A DNA stretch of 41,440 nt, taken from the NCBI GenBank assembly GCA_016191335.1, contig JACPOW010000024.1, positions 1-41,440 of the forward strand, read 5' to 3'. Below the pieces are notes generated by a model. It was given only the letters and a program-made list of their open reading frames with translations, did no database searches and had not been told where the DNA came from. Position numbers and translations under genes: made by a program. Positions 13,105-20,772 of the stretch are shown here, piece by piece (the first letter of the stretch is position 1; each line of letters opens with the position of its first letter). This DNA comes from Elusimicrobiota bacterium (GTDB taxonomy: Bacteria > Elusimicrobiota > Elusimicrobia > UBA1565 > UBA9628).

Positions 13105-15015
13105 ATGGCCGGCAAGGAACACTTCGGACGACTCCAGGAGCTGATCGACCTCGAACGCGAGGCCGAGAAGGCGGAGAACCTGCGCGAGCTGCGCAAGTTC
13201 CCGGTCTCCCAGCGCGAGGCGCGGGGCAAGACGGTCACCGGCCTCGTCGTCGACGGCGTCGAGGGCGGGATGGGCGGCCTGACGATGGTCACGCTGTCGC
13301 GCGCGCCGAAGGGCGAGGAGCTCGCCCCGTTCCACGCCATGAATGCCGGCGACAACGTCCTGCTGACCTTGGCGCCCAAGAACGAGTTCGAGTCCGTCGA
13401 GGGGACGCTGTACAAGGTCGACGAGTACCGCGTGACCGTCGCGATGAACCGCCCCGCGCCCGAGGAGGAGATCCGCGGCCACTGCCAGATCGACCTGCTC
13501 GGCTCGGACGCCACCTACCAGCGCATGCGCAAGGCGCTGGTCACGGTCGCGGAGTCGAAGCGCTCGCGCCTGGGGACCTTGCGCGAGATCTTCCTCGGCG
13601 AGCAGCAGCCGGAGCGGACCAAGGTCCCCAAGGTCCTCTGGTTCAACCGCAACCTCAACGAGTATCAGCAGGCCGCGGTGAAGGCGTCGCTGGCGGCCGA
13701 GGACGTGGCGCTCGTGCACGGCCCGCCCGGCACCGGCAAGACCACCGTGCTCGTCGAGATCATCCGCCAGCACGTGGCCCGCGGCGAGCGCGTGCTCGCC
13801 ACCGCCCCGTCGAACATCGCCGTGGACAACATCCTCGAGAAGCTGATCGGCACCGGCCTGCGCGTCACGCGCCTGGGGCACCCCGCGCGCACGCTCGAGA
13901 GCCTGCGCCACGGCAACCTCGCGGCGCAGATCGAGGCGGACCCGGCCTACGAGGAGGTCCAGGAGCTCGACGCGTACCGCGAGCGCCTCATCCACCGCAA
14001 GTCGCGCTTCGGCCGCGGCATCAACCAGCTCGGCTACGAGGAGCGTCAGCTGCGCGAGCGCGAGGTCGGCAAGCTCTGGCGGCAGGCCCGCGACCTCGAG
14101 GCGGAGATCGCGCGGCACATCGTCGCCGGCGCCAACGTGGTCCTGGCCACTCACGCGGGCATCTCGAAGCGCTACGTGAAGGGCGATTTCGACCTCGTCG
14201 TGCTCGACGAGGCGTCTCAGGCGAGCGAGCCGCTGTCCTGGGTGCCGCTGACCATCGCGCGCAAGGCGATCTTCGCCGGCGACGCCAACCAGCTCCCGCC
14301 CACGATCTACTCCAAGGAGGCGGCCGAGGGCGGCCTGACGGTCACCTTGTTCGACCGCCTCAAGGACATCCTGCCCGCCTCGGCCCAGACCTTGCTGCGC
14401 GTGCAGTACCGCATGCACGAGGACATCATGCGCTTCCCGTCGCAGGAGTTCTACGAGGGCAAGCTCATCGCCGACGAGACCGTCGCCAAGCACGTCGCCG
14501 CCGAGCTCGCCGGCGTGACGCCGTCCGACCTCACGAGCCGCCCCGTGACCTTCGTCGACACCGCGGGCGCGGGCTTCGACGAGGCCTGGAACGACATGCT
14601 CGAGAGCCGCGAGAACAAGGGCGAGGCCGAATTGGCCGTCAAGCTCCTGTACGAGCTGCTCGGCTCCGGCCTCAAGGCGAAGGACGTGGCCATCCTGACC
14701 CCGTACACCGCCCAGGCGAAGCTGCTCAAGACGATGGTCCGCGAGCCCGGCCTCGAGATCGGCTCCGTGGACGGCTTCCAGGGCCGCGAGAAGGAGGCCA
14801 TCATCCTGAGCCTCGTGCGCTCGAGCGAGGCGGGCCAGATCGGCTTCCTCTCCGACATGCGCCGCCTCAACGTGGCGATCACCCGGGCCCGGCGCTGCCT
14901 CATCGTCGTCGGCGACTCGGCCACGATCGGCCGCCATCCCGTCTACGCGCGCTTCGTGTCGCACGCCGACGCGCTCGACAGCCATCGCTCGTCCTATGAG
15001 TGGGTCGGAGCGTAA
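13105..15015 (+). CDS. UPF1/IGHMBP2-like superfamily 1 helicase
   Basis: The protein has 636 residues, about the size of small bacterial and archaeal UPF1-like/DNA2-like helicases. An N-terminal beta-barrel region (about 40-190) is followed by LNEYQQAAVKASL (Q motif), Walker A HGPPGTGKTT (K212), TAPSNIAVDNI (Ia), LVVLDEASQASEP (Walker B, near 368), GDANQLPPTI (III), VQYRMHEDIMRFPS (IV), SVDGFQGREKEAIILSLVRS (V) and NVAITRARRCLIVVGD (VI). All SF1 motifs are intact, so it should unwind nucleic acid with ATP. RNA or DNA preference is not evident. ATG 13105 is chosen over TTG 13096. TGCTAGACT at 13086-13094 may be an extended -10. The end overlaps the following gene by 20 bp. Confidence 0.92.
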   Translation: MAGKEHFGRLQELIDLEREAEKAENLRELRKFPVSQREARGKTVTGLVVDGVEGGMGGLTMVTLSRAPKGEELAPFHAMNAGDNVLLTLAPKNEFESVEGTLYKVDEYRVTVAMNRPAPEEEIRGHCQIDLLGSDATYQRMRKALVTVAESKRSRLGTLREIFLGEQQPERTKVPKVLWFNRNLNEYQQAAVKASLAAEDVALVHGPPGTGKTTVLVEIIRQHVARGERVLATAPSNIAVDNILEKLIGTGLRVTRLGHPARTLESLRHGNLAAQIEADPAYEEVQELDAYRERLIHRKSRFGRGINQLGYEERQLREREVGKLWRQARDLEAEIARHIVAGANVVLATHAGISKRYVKGDFDLVVLDEASQASEPLSWVPLTIARKAIFAGDANQLPPTIYSKEAAEGGLTVTLFDRLKDILPASAQTLLRVQYRMHEDIMRFPSQEFYEGKLIADETVAKHVAAELAGVTPSDLTSRPVTFVDTAGAGFDEAWNDMLESRENKGEAELAVKLLYELLGSGLKAKDVAILTPYTAQAKLLKTMVREPGLEIGSVDGFQGREKEAIILSLVRSSEAGQIGFLSDMRRLNVAITRARRCLIVVGDSATIGRHPVYARFVSHADALDSHRSSYEWVGA

Positions 15016-15355
15016 GCACGACCTCTCCCGGCTGACGCCGGAGCTGCGCGCGGCGCTGGTCGCGGAGCTGTCCCGCCTCATCGAGCGCGCCTCCGCGCTC
15101 ACCCCCGACGAGACCGTGGTCCTGCTCCACCTGCTCGCCTACGCCGGCTTCAGCGGCGACGGGGTCCTGGTCGTGCCCGAGCTGTCGGCCCTGTGGGGGG
15201 GCGCGGACTCCTACATCCCGGCGGCGCACCTTCCTCCGGACCGGGCGCGCGCGGCGGTCAAGATCCTCCGCCGCCGCGGCGTCCTGAAGGACGCCGAGGA
15301 AGGCGCCGCCCTCGTCGACAACGCCGTCCTGCGCGCCCTCGCCGAACCGTCATAG
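14996..15355 (+). CDS. Small protein of unknown function overlapping the helicase gene
   Basis: The protein has 119 residues. ATG 14996 lies inside the last codons of the helicase gene in another frame, so the two are likely co-translated. The chain looks helical with a possible winged-helix-like second half (ARAAVKILRRRGVLKDAEEGAALVDNAVLRAL), but I cannot assign a family. No signal peptide or membrane segment. Its tight coupling suggests a partner of the helicase, which is inference. Confidence 0.6.
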   Translation: MSGSERKHDLSRLTPELRAALVAELSRLIERASALTPDETVVLLHLLAYAGFSGDGVLVVPELSALWGGADSYIPAAHLPPDRARAAVKILRRRGVLKDAEEGAALVDNAVLRALAEPS

Positions 15356-15408
15356 GGGCGTGACGCGGCGTCCATGGACGCCGGGACCCCGGTGTTCTAG
15401 CATGCGGC

Positions 15409-17703
15409 ATGGCCGCCCAGCCCGCGGAAAAGCGGGCGACGCTTTCGTCCAGGGTCTCCGACCGCTTGAACGGCCGACGGGCCTCGGCGCGCCGGTCCGG
15501 CCGGGCGCCTTCCGCGCCCGGCGGCCCTCCGGCCGAGCCGCATCGTCTCGCGGCGTCCGCGCGCGTCCTCGCGGCGGTGCTGCTCCCTTTCGGGGTCGCG
15601 CTCGTCCAGACGGAGTACTACCCGCACTTCACCTGGGCGCTGTTCTACCCGGCGGCCTACTTCAGCTCGAGGCTGGGCGGCACGGGCGCGGGGCTCGCCG
15701 CCACGGCGGTGTCCGCTTTCCTGGGGCTGTTCTTCTTCACGCCTCCCGAGGAGTCGTGGCCGAGGCACGGATACTACGCCTTCGTCCCGGCGGGCCTGTT
15801 CGTCCTGATGGGCGCGATCTTCAGCGTCTCGCACGGCCGCCTCAAGAAGGTCACCCTCGCCTGGCAGGCGGCGACGAAGGAGCTCGACGAGGTGTTCGAG
15901 AACGCCCCCGTGGGGATCTTCATCGCCGACCTCTCCGGACGCTACACGGACGTCAACGAGGAGGCGTGCCTCCTGCTCGGCCGCGCGCGCGAGGAACTCC
16001 TCGGGCTGAGGATCGGGGACCTGCTGCGCCCGGGGCAGGAGTCGCGCCTGGCGGCGGACCGGGAGTACTTCCTGCGCACCGGCGCGAAGCGGGTGGGCGA
16101 GTGGGACCTCAAGAGGGGCGACGGGTCCTTCGTGCCCGTCGAGGTCAGCGCCTGCGTGCTGCCCGACGGCCGGTGGCAGGCCTTCGTGCGGGACCTCACC
16201 GAGCGCAAGCGCGCCGAGGAGGCGCAGCGCCGCCTCGCCGAGGCTCAGCGCCATGACGAGCTGAGGCTGGCCCTCGAATCGGCGGCCAACGCCATGGTGA
16301 TGGTCGATTCTCGCGGGAGGATCGCGGCGTCGAACGCCGAGGCCGACCGCCTGTTCGGGTACGGCCCCGGGGAGCTGCGCGGCCGCTTCGTCGAGGACCT
16401 CGTCCCGGAACGCTACCGGGCGAGCCATCCCGCCCTGCGCGACGCGTTCCTCCACGAGGCCGGCGGCAGGCGCTCGATGGCCGTGGGGCGCCCGCTCGTC
16501 GGCCTGCGCAAGGACGGCCGCGAGTTCCCGGTCGAGATCGTCCTGACGCGCGTGGACCTCGACGGGGAGAAGTTCGTCATCACCTCGGCCGTCGACCTGA
16601 CCGACCGGATCGCCGTCGAGCAGCGGCTGCGCGAGAGCGAGGAGCGGCTGCGCCTGCTCGTCCAGAACGTGAAGGACTACGCCATCTACATGCACGACCC
16701 GGACGGGAACGTCACGGTGTGGAACGAGGGCGCGGAGCGCCTGTTCGGCTACCGCGCCGAGGATATCCTCGGACGGAACATCGCGACCTTCTACACGCCC
16801 GAGGACGCCGCCGCCGGGAAGAACGAGAGCGACCTGAAGGCCGCCGTCGAGCGGGGCTCGCTCCAGGTCGAGGCGTGGCGCGTCCGCAAGGACGGCTCGC
16901 GCTTCCTGGCCAACGTCGTCACGACCCCCGTGTACGGCCGCGACGGGACCTTGGTCGGCTACGGGAAGGTCCTCCGCGACCTGACCGAGGTGAAGAGGGC
17001 GGAGGAGGATCTGCGGCGCACCGTCCAGGACCTCGAGGGCTTCGCCTACACCGTGTCCCACGACCTGCGCTCCCCGTTGCGCGCCATCCAGGGCTACGCC
17101 CACTTCGCCCAGGAGCGCCTGAAGGACAAGGCCGACCCCCAGAGCCTCGACATGCTCCAGCGCATCAGCGCCTCCGCCGTCCGCCTCGACCGACTGATCC
17201 GAGACGTCCTGTCCTACAGCGCGATCACTCGCCAGCCGCTCGAGCTCGGCCCGGTCGACCTCGACAAGGTCGTCGACCACGTCGTGGGGCTGTACCCGAT
17301 CCTGCAGTCGGCGCGCCTCAACGTGGCGCGGCCGCTCGGCGCCGTCCTCGCGCAGGAATCCCTGATGCTCCAGGTCGTCTCGAACCTCCTGGTGAACGCG
17401 GTCAAGTTCGTCCCGGCCGGCAGGGCGGCCGCCATCGAGGTCCGGACCGAGAGGAGCGCGCCCGGGAAGATGTCCTTGATCGTCGCCGACAACGGGCCCG
17501 GCATACCGCGCGTGCACTGGGAGCGTATCTTCCAGCCCTTCGCCCGCCTGCCGAGCGCCCGGGGCGTCGCGGGCTCCGGCATCGGCCTGGCCATCGTCAA
17601 GCGCGCCGTCGAGCGCCTGGGCGGGACGATCCGCGTCGAGTCCGACCCCTGCACCGGGACCCGCTTCACCATCGAGCTGACGGAGGCGGGCCATGAACGA
17701 TGA
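15409..17703 (+). CDS. Multi-PAS membrane sensor histidine kinase
   Basis: The protein has 764 residues. After a 45-residue basic lead, a KdpD-like (DUF4118-type) block of about four membrane segments spans roughly 47-145 (FYPAAYFSSRLGGTGAGLAATAVSAFLG is spread over two helices). Three PAS domains follow at about 155-270, 280-395 and 405-530, each ending in a DLTE- or DLTD-like connector. The HisKA helix has VSHDLRSPLRA with phospho-acceptor H551. The ATPase domain has NLLVNAVKFV, DNGPGIP and GSGIGLAIVKRAVERLGG. It closely resembles phytochrome-like and PAS kinases that pair with Rcp1-type receivers, and such a receiver gene overlaps its 3' end by 11 bp. The signal sensed is not known. Confidence 0.92.
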   Translation: MAAQPAEKRATLSSRVSDRLNGRRASARRSGRAPSAPGGPPAEPHRLAASARVLAAVLLPFGVALVQTEYYPHFTWALFYPAAYFSSRLGGTGAGLAATAVSAFLGLFFFTPPEESWPRHGYYAFVPAGLFVLMGAIFSVSHGRLKKVTLAWQAATKELDEVFENAPVGIFIADLSGRYTDVNEEACLLLGRAREELLGLRIGDLLRPGQESRLAADREYFLRTGAKRVGEWDLKRGDGSFVPVEVSACVLPDGRWQAFVRDLTERKRAEEAQRRLAEAQRHDELRLALESAANAMVMVDSRGRIAASNAEADRLFGYGPGELRGRFVEDLVPERYRASHPALRDAFLHEAGGRRSMAVGRPLVGLRKDGREFPVEIVLTRVDLDGEKFVITSAVDLTDRIAVEQRLRESEERLRLLVQNVKDYAIYMHDPDGNVTVWNEGAERLFGYRAEDILGRNIATFYTPEDAAAGKNESDLKAAVERGSLQVEAWRVRKDGSRFLANVVTTPVYGRDGTLVGYGKVLRDLTEVKRAEEDLRRTVQDLEGFAYTVSHDLRSPLRAIQGYAHFAQERLKDKADPQSLDMLQRISASAVRLDRLIRDVLSYSAITRQPLELGPVDLDKVVDHVVGLYPILQSARLNVARPLGAVLAQESLMLQVVSNLLVNAVKFVPAGRAAAIEVRTERSAPGKMSLIVADNGPGIPRVHWERIFQPFARLPSARGVAGSGIGLAIVKRAVERLGGTIRVESDPCTGTRFTIELTEAGHER

Positions 17704-18136
17704 CCGGAGGACGATCCTCATCGTCGAGGACAACGACGACGACCAATTCCTGTTCCGCGAATCCTGGATCAAGGCCGGGGTCTCGAACCCCCTGGCGTTC
17801 GTCTCGGACGGCGAGCAGGCCTGCGACTACCTCGCGGGCGAGGGGCGCTACGCCGACCGGGCGGCCTTCCCGCTCCCGGTCCTGGTTCTGCTCGACATCA
17901 AGCTGCCCGGCAAATCCGGCCTCGAGATCCTCGCCTGGCTGCGCGAGCAGGAGAGGTTCAAGACCCTCCCGGTCATCATGCTGACGGCGTCCACCTGGCC
18001 CGAGGAGGTGTCCGAGGCGTACCGCCTCGGGGCCAACTCCTTCGTCATCAAGCCCTCGTCGGCGCAGGACCTGACCGCGTTCGCCGCCGCCGTGAAGGAC
18101 TACTGGCTCCGGTTCAACGAATTCGCGTCCGGCTGA
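17693..18136 (+). CDS. Single-domain response regulator (Rcp1-like)
   Basis: The protein has 147 residues, a receiver domain alone. ILIVEDNDDDQFLF gives the acidic pocket, VLLDIKLPGKSG the phospho-acceptor D68, VIMLTAST the switch Thr, and FVIKPSS the conserved Lys. The insertion between beta-3 and helix-3 and the length are those of Rcp1-type regulators that take phosphate from PAS or phytochrome kinases. It has no output domain, so it must act through protein contacts. ATG 17693 lies inside the kinase gene's end, so the pair is translationally coupled. Confidence 0.93.
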   Translation: MNDDRRTILIVEDNDDDQFLFRESWIKAGVSNPLAFVSDGEQACDYLAGEGRYADRAAFPLPVLVLLDIKLPGKSGLEILAWLREQERFKTLPVIMLTASTWPEEVSEAYRLGANSFVIKPSSAQDLTAFAAAVKDYWLRFNEFASG

Positions 18137-18210
18137 TGCAACTTTTTCGACCCCTGGATCGTCTAGAGAGTGGGCCGCGGGATACGCGGCTCCTGGAACA
18201 GGGGGAGAAC

Positions 18211-18534
18211 ATGGAACAACTGCCGAAGCTGGACGCGCGCGTGCGGCCGTATCAGGATCCGTCGGACCGTCCCACGAAGCTGATGGCCTTCGCGGACCTG
18301 ACGATCGCCGACGCCTTCGTGATCAAGGGCATCCGCGTGCTGAAGAAGGCCGAGCCGGGCAACGACGAGCCCTTCGTCGTCTTCCCGGCGGAGAAGGGGA
18401 AGGGGGCGACGGCGGACCGCTGGTTCGACCTGGCGCACCCGATCACCGCCGAGGCGCGCAACGCCGCGATCGGCCTGATCCTGGAGAAATACCGCCTGGT
18501 CAGCGGGACGCCGGCGTCGACGCCCGCTTCTTGA
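18211..18534 (+). CDS. spoVG: SpoVG-like nucleic-acid-binding regulator
   Basis: The protein has 107 residues. The core KLMAFADLTIADAFVIKGIRVL, FVVFPAEKGKG, WFDLAHPITAEARNAAIGLILEKYRLV matches SpoVG, a small RNA/DNA-binding regulator first known from Bacillus sporulation and found in many non-sporulating bacteria. The start ATG 18211 has GGGGGAG seven bases before it. Upstream in-frame codons would only add a non-conserved lead. Its 3' end overlaps the convergent DedA gene by 35 bp. No sporulation gene is nearby, so a general regulatory role is likelier. Confidence 0.85.
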   Translation: MEQLPKLDARVRPYQDPSDRPTKLMAFADLTIADAFVIKGIRVLKKAEPGNDEPFVVFPAEKGKGATADRWFDLAHPITAEARNAAIGLILEKYRLVSGTPASTPAS

Positions 18535-19153
18535 GCCAGACCATGGCGGCGTAGGCCGCGGCGAACAGGACGACGGCGACGACGACGAGGTGCATCTTGG
18601 CCTTGAGCGCGTGGGCGAGCTCCGCCGGGGATTCGAGGAGCTGGGGCGAGTCGCCGATGACCTTCATGCCGAACCAGGAGAGCACCGTGCACCAGAGGAA
18701 CGCCCCCACGGTGGTCGCCGCGGAGAAGGGGCCGACGGCCATCTTGAGGACGCCGGCGGGGATGGACACCAGGTGGCGCACGACCGGGAGCAGGCGCGCG
18801 AAGAAGATGCCCGAGACGCCGTACTCGGCCACCCACCGCTCCATGACGGCGAGCTTGTCCGGCGGGAGGAAGACGTACCGGCCGTAGCGCCGCACCACCG
18901 GCTCCCCGACCGCCCGGGAGACGGCGTAGCTGACGATGGACCCGAACCAGCTCCCGGCCGTGCCCGCGAGCACGACGCCCCAGAAGCTCATGCGTCCCTG
19001 GGCGGCCCAATAGGCGGCGGGCGGCATCACGATCTCGCTGGGGATCGGGACGATGGAGCTCTCCAGGGCCATGAGCAGGAACACCCCGAGGTAGCCCCAG
19101 GTCTCGACGAAATGGAACCAGATCTTGAGGAGGGCGTGGAAGTGCTCTTGCAT
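18500..19153 (-). CDS. DedA family membrane protein
   Basis: The protein has 217 residues. DedA (SNARE-associated, PF09335) proteins are inner-membrane proteins needed for envelope homeostasis; several act in undecaprenyl-phosphate or phospholipid flipping. Seen here are GYLGVFLLMALESSIVPIPSEIVMP split over a helix and re-entrant loop, the GSWFGSIVSYAVSRAVG segment, and the conserved FFARLLPVVRHLVSIPAG with its Arg residues. The C-terminal helix VVVAVVLFAAAYAAMVWL ends in a basic tail. ATG 19153 is preferred because the upstream frame has no membrane-protein character. There is no obvious ribosome site. It diverges from the pfa-ole operon. Confidence 0.9.
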   Translation of the reverse strand: MQEHFHALLKIWFHFVETWGYLGVFLLMALESSIVPIPSEIVMPPAAYWAAQGRMSFWGVVLAGTAGSWFGSIVSYAVSRAVGEPVVRRYGRYVFLPPDKLAVMERWVAEYGVSGIFFARLLPVVRHLVSIPAGVLKMAVGPFSAATTVGAFLWCTVLSWFGMKVIGDSPQLLESPAELAHALKAKMHLVVVAVVLFAAAYAAMVWLKKRASTPASR

Positions 19154-19200
19154 GGGGGAGGATGATACCACATCCGTCGAAAAATCCGATACAAAACGGG

Positions 19201-19206
19201 TATAAT
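19201..19206 (+). promoter_or_regulatory. -10 box ahead of the pfa-ole operon
   Basis: A consensus TATAAT lies 32 bases before the TTG start of the first synthase gene, in the 85-bp gap between it and the divergent dedA. No good -35 box is visible at the usual distance, which may mean activator control. The region around it is much more AT-rich than its surroundings. No other credible promoter is seen in the next 20 kb of same-strand genes. Confidence 0.6.
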
Positions 19207-19238
19207 CTGTCCACATCCTCCGTCACGCGCGCGCGAAC

Positions 19239-20765
19239 TTGACCTCTTCTCTCGAATCGAATCAGGCGCCCTCCGACACCGCGTCCTTGCGCGCGCGCCT
19301 GCGCGACCTCCGCGCGCCGGTCGCGGTCGGATCGGCGACCGCTCCGCCGCTTCTTCCCGAGATGCTCGGCGACCCCGCCTTCCTGCGCGAGCACGGCGTG
19401 CGCTACGCCTACGCGACGGGGGCGATGGCCAACGGGATCGCCTCCGAGGCCCTCGTCGAGGCGGGCGCCCGCGCGGGCCTGCTCTCCTTCTTCGGCGCGG
19501 CCGGCCTGCCGCCGGCCCGCGTCGAGGCGGCCATCGACCGCCTCGACAAGTCCCTCGGCGCCCTGCCCCGCGGCTTCAACCTGATCCACAGCCCGAGCGA
19601 GACCGACCTCGAGAACGCCGTCTGCGACCTGTACCTCCGCCGCGGCGTGCGCCTCGTCGAGGCCTCGGCGTTCATGGACCTCACGCCCGCGATCGTGCGC
19701 TACCGCCTGCACGGCATCTCGCGCGGCCCCGACGGCCGCGTGACCGCCCCGAACAAGGTCGTCGCCAAGGTCTCCCGCGTCGAGGTCGCCGCGAAGTTCC
19801 TCGCGCCGGCGGGGGAGGGCCTCCTGCGCGAGATGGCCGCCTCCGGCCTCATCACCGCCGACCAGGCCGCGCTGGCCGCCGAGCTCCCGATGGCCCAGGA
19901 CCTCACCGTCGAGGCCGACAGCGGCGGCCACACCGACAACCGGCCGCTGATCGCGATGTTCCCGGCGATGATCGCCCTGCGTGACCGCCTCCAGGCCCGG
20001 TTCAGGTTCAAGAGCCCCGCCCGCGTCGGCGCCGCCGGCGGCATCGCCACGCCCGACGCGGCCGCCGCCGCCTACATGATGGGCGCGGCCTACGTCATGA
20101 CCGGCTCCGTCAACCAGGCCTGCGTCGAGTCCGGCTCGAGCGACAAGGTCCGCGCCATGCTCGCCGCCGCCGGCCAGGCCGACTGCATCATGGCCCCCGC
20201 CGCCGACATGTTCGAGCTCGGCGTGAAGGTCCAGGTCCTCAAGCGCGGCACGATGTTCGCGCAAAGAGGCATGAAGCTGTACGAAATCTGGAAGTCCTGC
20301 GATTCGATCGAGACCATCCCCGCGGCCGTCCGGTCGTCCATCGAGAAGGATCTGTTCAAAGAGAATCTCGACGCCGTTTGGTCTTCCACCCGCGAGTTCT
20401 TCCTCAAGCGCGACCCGTCGCAAGTCGTTCGCGCCGAGAAAGAGCCCAAGCACAAGCTCGCTTTGGTCTTCCGTTCCTACCTCGGCCAGGCCTCGCGCTG
20501 GGCCAACGCCGGCGTCCCCGACCGCGTGCTCGACTATCAGGTCTGGTGCGGCCCCGCGATGGGCGCCTTCAACGAATGGGTATCAGGCAGCTTCCTGCAG
20601 TCCCCTGATAACCGCACCGCCGCGGTCGTCGCCCGCAACATCCTCTACGGCGCGGCCGTCCTGACCCGCGCCCACTTCCTCCGCTGCCAGGGCGTGGCCC
20701 TGGAACCCGACACCACCCGCATCGAGCCCCTGCAAGCCGCCGAGCTCGAGCGTCTCCTCGACTAG
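19239..20765 (+). CDS. pfaD: PUFA synthase enoyl reductase (PfaD)
   Basis: The protein has 508 residues. PfaD is the FMN-dependent, nitronate-monooxygenase-like enoyl reductase of polyunsaturated fatty acid synthases and reduces the trans double bond in selected cycles. Typical landmarks are PPLLPEMLGDPAFLREHGVRY, ATGAMANGIAS, LLSFFGAAGLP, the flavin-site segment EADSGGHTDNRP (225-236), AAGGIATPDAAAAAYMMGA and MFAQRGMKLYEIW. The start is TTG: an in-frame stop lies just upstream and no ATG or GTG precedes the conserved part. No ribosome site is evident, so translation may be weak. Only seven bases separate it from pfaA. Gene order (enoyl reductase first) is that of the myxobacterial pfa1-pfa2-pfa3 type. 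Confidence 0.93.
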   Translation: MTSSLESNQAPSDTASLRARLRDLRAPVAVGSATAPPLLPEMLGDPAFLREHGVRYAYATGAMANGIASEALVEAGARAGLLSFFGAAGLPPARVEAAIDRLDKSLGALPRGFNLIHSPSETDLENAVCDLYLRRGVRLVEASAFMDLTPAIVRYRLHGISRGPDGRVTAPNKVVAKVSRVEVAAKFLAPAGEGLLREMAASGLITADQAALAAELPMAQDLTVEADSGGHTDNRPLIAMFPAMIALRDRLQARFRFKSPARVGAAGGIATPDAAAAAYMMGAAYVMTGSVNQACVESGSSDKVRAMLAAAGQADCIMAPAADMFELGVKVQVLKRGTMFAQRGMKLYEIWKSCDSIETIPAAVRSSIEKDLFKENLDAVWSSTREFFLKRDPSQVVRAEKEPKHKLALVFRSYLGQASRWANAGVPDRVLDYQVWCGPAMGAFNEWVSGSFLQSPDNRTAAVVARNILYGAAVLTRAHFLRCQGVALEPDTTRIEPLQAAELERLLD

Positions 20766-20772
20766 AGAGACC

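Noticed and set aside
13081..15102. Long leftward open frame opposite the helicase gene
   Set aside because: It overlaps all SF1 helicase motifs on the plus strand and has no domain of its own.
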